The notes beneath the pieces are model-generated. The model was not told the origin of the DNA. It saw only the letters and a program-made list of their open reading frames with translations, and did not search any database. A DNA stretch of 21,363 nucleotides from UBA2450 sp045132035 (GTDB lineage: Bacteria > Bacillota_I > Bacilli_A > RFN20 > CAG-826). The position numbers were made by a program, and so were the translations under genes. The first letter of the stretch is position 1. Every line of letters begins with the position of its first letter. Of the stretch, positions 15,784-21,363 are shown in pieces. The DNA lies in NCBI GenBank assembly GCA_045132035.1, contig JBGURM010000038.1, positions 1 to 21,363 of the forward strand, written 5' to 3'.

Positions 15784-15811
15784 TTTATAATAAATAAAAA
15801 TAATTAATCAA
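15784..15811 (-). promoter_or_regulatory. Promoter of tRNA-Ala
   Basis: On the minus strand TTGATT (15811-15806) and TATAAA (15789-15784) are 16 bp apart, with -10 ending 12 bp before the mature tRNA 5' end. Confidence 0.6.
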
Positions 15812-15828
15812 CAATAATATAAGTTTTT

Positions 15829-16107
15829 TTACTCGTTAATGAGTCTGAAGTGGAAAATTAACCTTTCATCTTTAAAAGGAGACAAGATTGAACCCTCAAT
15901 AGGAACGTTAAATCTACTTCTACAATATTCAATTTGTCCATCTTCAAGAATTGAGATTGATTTTAAAGAGATTCCATCATCACCAGAGAGATAAACGTTT
16001 TGATTAAATGGGAAAATATCAGGAAGTTTTTGAACTGTTCCTTTTTCATAATCCACAACTGCTTCAATTAGTTCGTCTTTAAATGATACTTTTATTTGAA
16101 TCTTCAT
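15829..16107 (-). CDS. Small protein of unknown function (92 aa)
   Basis: I do not recognise this protein. From ATG 16107 it has 92 residues, starts MKIQIKVSFKDELIEAVVDY, is soluble, mixed beta-rich, and carries no signal peptide or membrane segment. The acidic and aromatic content and the ending FHFRLINE suggest a compact single beta domain. A longer reading from a TTG at 16167 (112 residues) is unlikely, because a perfect TATAAT lies at 16146-16141 inside that extension. Only a weak GGGA or distant AGAGAAGAG site precedes the ATG. It is divergent from glnS across about 130 bp, and its stop is 57 bp upstream of tRNA-Ala on the same strand, so read-through into the tRNA is possible. Confidence 0.7.
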   Translation of the reverse strand: MKIQIKVSFKDELIEAVVDYEKGTVQKLPDIFPFNQNVYLSGDDGISLKSISILEDGQIEYCRSRFNVPIEGSILSPFKDERLIFHFRLINE

Positions 16108-16140
16108 ATTCCCAATCTCTTCTCTATTTGTATTAATGAG

Positions 16141-16146
16141 ATTATA
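16141..16146 (-). promoter_or_regulatory. -10 element of the small unknown gene
   Basis: A perfect TATAAT on the minus strand would start transcription near 16134, about 27 nt before ATG 16107. This decides the start codon against the upstream TTG. The -35 is weak. Confidence 0.5.
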
Positions 16147-16190
16147 ACTCATTTTCCATTTAAACAAATCACTGGAATTGAAGTTTTTTA

Positions 16191-16218
16191 TTGAATAGTA
16201 ACTTTACTTATGTAAAAT
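16191..16218 (+). promoter_or_regulatory. Candidate promoter of glnS
   Basis: TTGAAT (16191-16196) and TAAAAT (16213-16218) are 16 bp apart. The ribosome binding site GAGG (16225-16228) is 8 bp before ATG 16237, so the leader would be unusually short. The true start site may differ. Confidence 0.45.
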
Positions 16219-16236
16219 ATCAACGAGGAATCATTT

Positions 16237-17892
16237 ATGGAAGAGATTAACAATTTTATTAAGACAATAATGGAAAAAGACCTAGAAGAAGGTAGAGTAA
16301 AACAAATTGTTACTAGGTTCCCACCTGAACCAAACGCCTATCTTCATATCGGTCACGCTAGAGCGATTGTTAATGATTTTGAATTAGCAAAAGCTTTTGG
16401 TGGATATACAAATTTAAGATTTGATGACACTAATCCGGTTAACGAAGGAGCGGAATATGTCGACGCTATTTTGGATGATTTAAAATGGCTCGGATACACT
16501 CCTAAAAACGTTTATTTTGGAAGCGATTATTTCGAAAAAACATATCAGAAAGCCATTCTTTTGATTAAGAAGGGACTCGCTTATGTCGACGATTTATCTC
16601 CTGAAGAAATGACTGAATATCGTGGCACATTAACCGAACCAGGAAGAGAATCTCCATGTAGAAATAGAAGTGTTGAAGAGAATTTAAAACTCTTTGAAGA
16701 AATGAGAGCAGGCAAATACGCTAACGGAGAAAAAACATTAAGAGCAAAGATCGATATGTCTTCTCCAAATATCAATATGCGTGACCCTGTTATGTATCGT
16801 ATCTTACACGTCACCCACCACCGTCAAGGTGATAAGTGGTGTATTTATCCAATGTATGATTTTGCTCATCCTCTTCAAGATGCTTTTGAAGGTGTTACTC
16901 ACTCACTATGTTCTCTTGAATACGACAATCACCGTGTCTTATATGATTGGTTTATTGAAAAATGTGAAATGGAACATGTTCCTCATCAATATGAATGGGG
17001 CCGTTTAAATATCACTAACACAGTAATGAGTAAGAGATACCTCCGCCAATTAGTGGAAGGTGGCTATGTCACTGGTTATGACGATCCAAGAATGCCAACT
17101 TTAGTTGGTTTAAAAAGAAAAGGCTTCACTGCTGAAGCGATTAAGAGCTTTATTATTTATACTGGATTATCAAGAATTAATTCCACTACAGACGCAGATA
17201 ACTTAGATTACTTCTTAAGAGAAGAACAAAAATTAAAAGCCACTCGTCCGATGGCGGTCCTTAATCCTCTTAAAGTCGTTATCGATAATTATCCAGAAGG
17301 ACAAATCGAGTATGTCGAAGCCAGTAACAACATGGAAAATGAAGAACTTGGCACTAGACAAATCGCTTTTGGCAAATATTTATACATCGAACAAGAAGAC
17401 TTCATTGAAGAAAAACCAAATCGTAAATGGAAGAGATTATCTATAGGTGATGAAGTTAGATTAATGCACGCTTATTTCATTAAATGTGAAAGTGTTGTTA
17501 AAGATGATAATGGTAATATTGTTGAAATCCACTGCACATATGATCCAGAAACAAAATCTGGAAGTGGATTTGAAGGAAGAAAGCCTAACGGCACAATCCA
17601 CTATGTCGAAGCCACTACCGCATTAAAAGCAACATTCAACCATTTCGAACCACTCGTGTTTGATGAAACAGAAGAAACACAAGGCAAATCATTCTTAGAA
17701 AGATTAAATCCAAATTCATGGACTAAGTTAGAAGGATATGTCGAAACATCTTTAAAAGATACAAAGCCACTCGATAGATTCCAATTCATTAGAAATGGAT
17801 ATTACTGCACCGACAAGGATTCTACTAAAGACCACTTAATATTCAATAGAACTTGCCCACTAAAATCATCATTTAATCCTAAAAATAATTAA
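16237..17892 (+). CDS. glnS: Glutaminyl-tRNA synthetase
   Basis: A class Ic aminoacyl-tRNA synthetase that charges tRNA-Gln with glutamine in the cytoplasm. Its 551 residues match the usual bacterial length (about 554). The Rossmann catalytic core has RFPPEPNAYLHIGHA (27-41) with the HIGH motif at 37-40, RFDDTNP (61-67), and the KMSKS-type loop VMSKRYL (263-269). The two C-terminal beta-barrels bind the anticodon (about 335-551). The Gln-specific RFPPEPNG/A-type motif and overall similarity separate it from GluRS. Many Bacillota lack GlnRS and make Gln-tRNA through GatCAB, so an intact glnS narrows the lineage and probably reflects an ancient transfer (established knowledge plus inference). 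The start at 16237 has GAGG 8 nt upstream. Confidence 0.96.
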   Translation: MEEINNFIKTIMEKDLEEGRVKQIVTRFPPEPNAYLHIGHARAIVNDFELAKAFGGYTNLRFDDTNPVNEGAEYVDAILDDLKWLGYTPKNVYFGSDYFEKTYQKAILLIKKGLAYVDDLSPEEMTEYRGTLTEPGRESPCRNRSVEENLKLFEEMRAGKYANGEKTLRAKIDMSSPNINMRDPVMYRILHVTHHRQGDKWCIYPMYDFAHPLQDAFEGVTHSLCSLEYDNHRVLYDWFIEKCEMEHVPHQYEWGRLNITNTVMSKRYLRQLVEGGYVTGYDDPRMPTLVGLKRKGFTAEAIKSFIIYTGLSRINSTTDADNLDYFLREEQKLKATRPMAVLNPLKVVIDNYPEGQIEYVEASNNMENEELGTRQIAFGKYLYIEQEDFIEEKPNRKWKRLSIGDEVRLMHAYFIKCESVVKDDNGNIVEIHCTYDPETKSGSGFEGRKPNGTIHYVEATTALKATFNHFEPLVFDETEETQGKSFLERLNPNSWTKLEGYVETSLKDTKPLDRFQFIRNGYYCTDKDSTKDHLIFNRTCPLKSSFNPKNN

Positions 17893-17901
17893 GTTTTTAC
17901 T

Positions 17902-19353
17902 ATGGCAAAGGTAGTTGTTATTGGTGCTGGTATCGCTGGTTTGGTAGCTTCTATCGAATTGCTCAATAAAAACCACGATGTAACTTTAATTGAAAAAAAC
18001 AATATGGTAGGCGGACTTTGCTCCGGCTACTTTTTAAATAACACATATGTTGACTGTTGTCTTCATTGGTTAATGGGAACAAAAGAAGGCAATTCCATTA
18101 ATGACATTTGGAAAGAAACAGGAGCATTAGGAGAAGATATCAAAATAATATCATTGCCAACTCTTGGATCTTATGAATATCAAGGTGTTGTTGTTACATT
18201 TTATAGAGATTTAGATAAAGCAGAAGAAGAATGGAAGAAAATTTCTCCTATTGATGAGAAGGCAATTCATAAATTCTTTAATGCAGTTAGACATGTAGGA
18301 AGTCTAATGGATTTCGTTTTATCAAAGAAAATTAAAGGAAACACTAAGGCAATAGATTTGATTAAATCCGTTCCAGATTCAAAACATATTATCAAATCAA
18401 TGAAACAGTCAAGGGAGGAGTACTCCAAAAACTTTATTTCACCAGCAATACAATTTGCGATTAAGAATTGTCAAACTGGCTATAACAATATGTTTTTCTT
18501 TTTTGATTTATATGGCATTTTTTCTAAAGGCAACGCCGATATTCCAGAAGGTGGAGCCTTTTATATGACTCAGCGTATGCAAGAAAAGTTTATATCTCGT
18601 GGAGGCAAACTCCTATTGAGTGAAACCGTAAAAGAAATATTGATTAAGGACAAACTGGCTTATGCAGTTAAAACCGAAAATAAAACATTCGATTGTGATT
18701 ATGTAATATCAACAGTGGATCCTTATTACACATTAAATGAACTGCTTAAAAAGAATTATATAATTAAATTATTTAATAAATTAAAAGATAATATAGAAAG
18801 CAATCCAGTATCCTCATGTTTTAATGTATTCCTTAGTATCAATGAAGATCTGAGCGACATTGAAGCTCCAACAGGATTAAATATAAACCCAATTAGAGTT
18901 GGTAAATTAAAAACTGATTTTATGATTGTTAGACCATACTATTATGATCAAAAGCACTTTATTATTAATGGAAAAACTGTTGTTTCTTTATTCGTCGATC
19001 AAAATCAAGATGATTATGAATACTTTAATTCTTTGTCTAAAGACGAATATAAAGAAGAGACTAGTAGAATTGTTAATGATATGATAAACGCTCTTATTAG
19101 TAGATATCCTAAATTAAAAGGGAAAATTGAATATCTTATGTCAATTGACCCAATAAAAATTGGCAATTACACTAATACATCATATGGTTCATTTCAATCA
19201 TTCTCGTTTACCAACAAAAGTTCTTTTTATTCATATAATGGCAAAATCAGAGATTTACCTAATGTGTTTTTAGCCGGACAATGGTGTCGTTCAATTGGAG
19301 GAACGCCAACAGCATTGTTATCTGCTTGTTCAGTAATCAAAAATGTAAAATAA
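17902..19353 (+). CDS. FAD-dependent oxidoreductase, phytoene desaturase-like
   Basis: A 483-residue flavoprotein of the phytoene dehydrogenase/retinol saturase-related group (COG1233). The N-terminal dinucleotide fold is VVVIGAGIAGLVAS (4-17) with the ribose-binding Glu31 (LIEKNN) and GGLCSGY (37-43). The C-terminal FAD motif is VFLAGQWCRSIGGTPTAL (about 455-472). No crtB, isoprenoid or carotenoid genes are nearby, so desaturation of phytoene is not implied. Related gut proteins are poorly characterised and may act on fatty acids, sterol-like or other isoprenoid substrates. The start ATG is 9 bp after the glnS stop with no Shine-Dalgarno sequence, which suggests translational coupling to glnS. 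The second half is visibly more AT-rich than glnS, so it may have been acquired separately. Confidence 0.85.
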   Translation: MAKVVVIGAGIAGLVASIELLNKNHDVTLIEKNNMVGGLCSGYFLNNTYVDCCLHWLMGTKEGNSINDIWKETGALGEDIKIISLPTLGSYEYQGVVVTFYRDLDKAEEEWKKISPIDEKAIHKFFNAVRHVGSLMDFVLSKKIKGNTKAIDLIKSVPDSKHIIKSMKQSREEYSKNFISPAIQFAIKNCQTGYNNMFFFFDLYGIFSKGNADIPEGGAFYMTQRMQEKFISRGGKLLLSETVKEILIKDKLAYAVKTENKTFDCDYVISTVDPYYTLNELLKKNYIIKLFNKLKDNIESNPVSSCFNVFLSINEDLSDIEAPTGLNINPIRVGKLKTDFMIVRPYYYDQKHFIINGKTVVSLFVDQNQDDYEYFNSLSKDEYKEETSRIVNDMINALISRYPKLKGKIEYLMSIDPIKIGNYTNTSYGSFQSFSFTNKSSFYSYNGKIRDLPNVFLAGQWCRSIGGTPTALLSACSVIKNVK

Positions 19354-19380
19354 ATCGCTCGCATATAACGCGGGCGATTT
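19352..19380. terminator. Bidirectional terminator between oxidoreductase and DUF362 genes
   Basis: AAATCGCTCGC (19352-19362) pairs with GCGGGCGATTT (19370-19380) at 11 positions (one T-G pair) around a 7-nt loop. It is followed by CTTTATT on the plus strand and ATTTTAC on the minus strand. It overlaps the stop codon of the oxidoreductase gene and serves both convergent genes. Confidence 0.85.
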
Positions 19381-19385
19381 CTTTA

Positions 19386-20267
19386 TTAATCAATACAAAT
19401 TAATTCGTAATCTTGGCTACCAACACCTAATTCTTCAGCGGCTTCGATAGTGTGTTCACCATTTCTAGAAGTTACTCTTTCCATGAAGTGTGCTACTCCA
19501 GGATCATTAGATTTTTTAACTAAATCAATACACGCTCTATCGATAGCAACAGGGTCAAAAGACGCAAGAACCCCAATATCTTTTAAACATGGGTCCTCTG
19601 CAACCGCACAACAATCGCAGTCAACAGACATATTGCACATTAAGGAAATATAGATAATTCTACCTTTGAATTTGCCGTGAACCGCACTAGCTGCATCCGC
19701 CATAGATTCTAAGAAAGCATTTTGTTCTGGCAAATCATTCCATAAGTTATACTGATCTTCAGTTCTTCCAGCAGAGTGGATATATGCCTTTCCTCTACTA
19801 GAAGCAAATCCAATTGATAATTGTTTTAATGCTCCACCATATCCACCCATCGGATGGCCTTTAAAGTGTGAAAGAACTAGAATTGAATCGTATCTATTTA
19901 AATGATTACCAACAAAGTCTTTTTTAATTTGTTTTCCATTTGGAATGTCTAACACTATATCGTTATCATTTTCATCCATTAAGTCGACTGCAAAATATTT
20001 ATACCATCCATGTTTCTCAAATAGTCTTTTATGCTTTTCACTAGTGTTCCTAGCGCCATCATAAGCAGTATTACATTCAATGACTGTTCCATTAACATAA
20101 TCAATCATTGGTTTAAGAAATTCAGGTCTTAAGAAGTTTTGATTGCCTTCTTCTCCTGAATGGACTTTAACTCCAATTTTTCCTTCAAGCTTCATTCCTA
20201 AAGCATTATAAAGATCAATTATTCTTTCTGGTGTTAATGTTCTTGAAAAATATACTTTCGATTTCAT
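19386..20267 (-). CDS. DUF362 domain protein
   Basis: A 293-residue soluble protein of the DUF362 family, whose biochemical role is not established. Typical family blocks are visible: SHFKGHPMGGYGGALKQLSI (133-152), KAYIHSAGR (160-168), and ISLMCNMSVDCDCC (207-220) followed by DIGVLASFDPVAIDRACIDL (230-249). Cysteines 211, 217, 219, 220 and 227 form a cluster that may hold a metal or Fe-S site. Many relatives carry an additional two-[4Fe-4S] ferredoxin domain, which is absent here. There is no signal peptide. ATG 20267 is preceded by the purine-rich GGGGAGAGG 5-6 nt upstream. It has its own promoter and shares a terminator with the convergent oxidoreductase gene. Confidence 0.9.
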   Translation of the reverse strand: MKSKVYFSRTLTPERIIDLYNALGMKLEGKIGVKVHSGEEGNQNFLRPEFLKPMIDYVNGTVIECNTAYDGARNTSEKHKRLFEKHGWYKYFAVDLMDENDNDIVLDIPNGKQIKKDFVGNHLNRYDSILVLSHFKGHPMGGYGGALKQLSIGFASSRGKAYIHSAGRTEDQYNLWNDLPEQNAFLESMADAASAVHGKFKGRIIYISLMCNMSVDCDCCAVAEDPCLKDIGVLASFDPVAIDRACIDLVKKSNDPGVAHFMERVTSRNGEHTIEAAEELGVGSQDYELICID

Positions 20268-20290
20268 ATTAGCCTCTCCCCTTCATGAAA

Positions 20291-20320
20291 ATTGTATTAA
20301 GAAAAAAGAAAAATAAGCAA
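20291..20320 (-). promoter_or_regulatory. Candidate promoter of the DUF362 gene
   Basis: On the minus strand TTGCTT (20320-20315) and TACAAT (20296-20291) are 18 bp apart. The -35 lies within the 3' arm of the tRNA-Arg terminator hairpin. Confidence 0.45.
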
Positions 20321-20336
20321 GAGCTTCTTGCCTATT
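20312..20336 (-). terminator. Terminator of tRNA-Arg
   Basis: On the minus strand AATAGGCAAGA pairs with TCTTGCTTATT (11 positions, one G-T pair) around AGC, followed by a T-rich run. It starts 12 bp after the tRNA 3' end. Confidence 0.8.
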
Positions 20337-20347
20337 TTAAATCTATT

Positions 20348-20424
20348 TGGCGCGCTTAAGACGATTCGAACGTCCGACCCTCTCCTTAGGAGGGAGATGC
20401 TCTGTCCAGCTGAGCTATAAGCGC
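20348..20424 (-). tRNA. tRNA-Arg (anticodon CCT)
   Basis: A 77-nt cloverleaf: acceptor GCGCTTA/TAAGCGC, D stem GCTC/GAGC, anticodon stem TCTCC/GGAGA with loop CTCCTAA (anticodon CCT, reads AGG), T stem GGACG/CGTCT with loop TTCGAAT, discriminator G and encoded CCA. It starts 15 bp after the galE stop, and no clear promoter of its own was found. Confidence 0.97.
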
Positions 20425-20429
20425 ATATT

Positions 20430-20451
20430 GATGTAGAAATTAATCTACATC
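20430..20451 (-). other. Hairpin spanning the galE stop codon, before tRNA-Arg
   Basis: GATGTAGA (20430-20437) and TCTACATC (20444-20451) form a perfect 8-bp stem with a 6-nt loop holding the galE stop codon. No T tract follows on the minus strand, so it is not a standard terminator. It could protect the galE mRNA end or direct cleavage from tRNA-Arg. Confidence 0.5.
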
Positions 20452-21363
20452 ATATCCTTTTGGATTGTTCTTTTGCCATCTCCATGAATCGCGACATGCA
20501 TCAACGATATTGAGTTTAGCTTTCCATCCCATTTCTTTAAATGCTTTAGTGGCGTCCGCATAGTTTTCATCAACATCACCTGGACGTCTTTCTTTGATTT
20601 CATATGGAATCTTTAATCCGTTAGCGGTTTCAAAGGCGTGGACTAATTCAAGAACAGAAGTTCCTCTACCAGTTCCTAAGTTATAAATAACAAGGCCTGG
20701 TTTTTCTTCTAATTTCTTTAAGGCCGCTAAGTGACCATCTGCTAAGTCAACAACATGGATGTAATCTCTAACGCCAGTGCCATCTGGAGTGTTGTAGTCA
20801 TCACCAAAGACATTTAAGAATGGTCTCTTGCCGACTGCAACTTGTGTAATGTATGGCATTAAGTTATTTGGAATACCTTGTGGGTCTTCACCAATTAATC
20901 CGCTTTCATGAGCACCGATTGGATTGAAATATCTCAAAATAGCAATATTAGCTTCTGGATGCTCGTGAGCGTAATCATAAAGCATATATTCGATTTCTAG
21001 TTTCGTTTGTCCATATGGATTTGTGCATCCACCAATCTTGTCATCTTCTTTAAGTGGGACATGATCTGGGACACCATAAACTGTTGCACTACTTGAAAAA
21101 ACAATATTTCTAACATCAAACTCTGCCATTAAGTTAAGAAGAACAATACTTGAACCAATGTTGTTTCTAATATAAAGACCTGGTTTTTGAGTTGATTCAC
21201 CAACGCTCTTTAATCCTGCAAAGTGAATGATATCTGTGATTTTTTCTTTTTGGAATAATTCACGCATTTTGTCCTCATTACAGACATCGATTTGGTAAAA
21301 TCTTGGCTTTTTGCCGGTAATTTTGTAGATACGATTGAGAACTTCTGGTTTAGAGTTCACATA
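20440..21363 (-). CDS. galE: UDP-glucose 4-epimerase, N-terminus beyond window edge
   Basis: GalE interconverts UDP-glucose and UDP-galactose using tightly bound NAD, in the Leloir pathway and in supplying sugars for surface glycans. The visible 307 residues cover all but roughly the first 30-35 of a protein near 340; the missing part holds the GxxGxxG loop. The frame is open to the right edge, and the GTG at 21360 is an internal valine of the conserved V-N-S-K segment, not a start. Key motifs are present: HFAGLKSVGES, SSSATVYG, catalytic YGQTK, RYFNPIGAH, EDPQGIPNNLMPYI, and DGTGVRDYIHVVDLADGH. Identity to E. coli GalE is plainly high. The stop lies 15 bp from tRNA-Arg, which may be co-transcribed. 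Confidence 0.96.
   Translation of the reverse strand, partial: YVNSKPEVLNRIYKITGKKPRFYQIDVCNEDKMRELFQKEKITDIIHFAGLKSVGESTQKPGLYIRNNIGSSIVLLNLMAEFDVRNIVFSSSATVYGVPDHVPLKEDDKIGGCTNPYGQTKLEIEYMLYDYAHEHPEANIAILRYFNPIGAHESGLIGEDPQGIPNNLMPYITQVAVGKRPFLNVFGDDYNTPDGTGVRDYIHVVDLADGHLAALKKLEEKPGLVIYNLGTGRGTSVLELVHAFETANGLKIPYEIKERRPGDVDENYADATKAFKEMGWKAKLNIVDACRDSWRWQKNNPKGYDVD

Noticed and set aside
16108..16167. Extension of the small unknown gene to a TTG at 16167 (112 aa)
   Set aside because: The extension contains a perfect TATAAT and lacks a ribosome binding site; ATG 16107 is better.
21358..21360. GTG as start codon of galE
   Set aside because: The frame continues to the window edge and the GTG is a conserved internal valine before NSK, so the gene is cut by the window.
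1..21363. CRISPR array, transposase, integrase, or c-di-GMP riboswitch
   Set aside because: No regularly spaced direct repeats, transposase or integrase-like proteins were seen, and no GEMM-type core was recognised in the spacers; this was by eye, so a covariance search could still change it.

Overview
The window is AT-rich bacterial DNA that uses TGA as a stop codon (the histidine kinase gene ends in TGA inside an ATGA overlap), has AGGAGG-like ribosome binding sites, intrinsic terminators, and tRNAs with an encoded CCA. This fits a low-GC Bacillota, probably an uncultured gut or rumen member of the Bacilli/Erysipelotrichia side, and argues against a Mycoplasma code. The content (galacturonate catabolism, a GH32 fructosidase, galE, a secreted nucleotidase with a Listeria-Bacteroides repeat, a bacterial GlnRS) suits a host-associated sugar fermenter. 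The taxonomic guess is inference.

Layout. 1-2136 (minus): uxaB-uxaA, the galacturonate branch of hexuronate breakdown, with a clear promoter and a 10-bp palindrome at the start site. 2217-3638 (plus): a divergent MATE exporter. 3682-5007 (minus): a cytoplasmic GH32 enzyme. 5172-11029 (minus): a tight four-gene operon, hybrid histidine kinase > lipoprotein sugar-binding protein > REC/degenerate GGDEF/EAL > Hpt, with a separate diguanylate cyclase gene just upstream (11126-12487). 12488-15828: a secreted 5'-nucleotidase gene between a degenerate copy of the tRNA-Ala 3' half and the intact tRNA-Ala(GGC). Its promoter carries a G9 tract between -35 and -10. 15829-16107 (minus): a small unknown protein. 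16237-19353 (plus): glnS and a phytoene-desaturase-like flavoprotein. 19386-21363 (minus): a DUF362 protein, tRNA-Arg(CCT) and the 3' part of galE.

The centre of interest is 5172-12487. The parts form a complete predicted phosphorelay: His345 and two receivers in the kinase, His60 in the Hpt protein, Asp70 in the EAL protein. An orphan sugar-binding lipoprotein lies inside the operon as a likely ligand sensor. The logic resembles LuxP-LuxQ-LuxU, but the output is c-di-GMP hydrolysis, and an opposing c-di-GMP synthase is encoded next door. The second notable region is 12588-15771, where the nucleotidase gene has the geometry of an old integration at a tRNA 3' end and a promoter that looks phase-variable.
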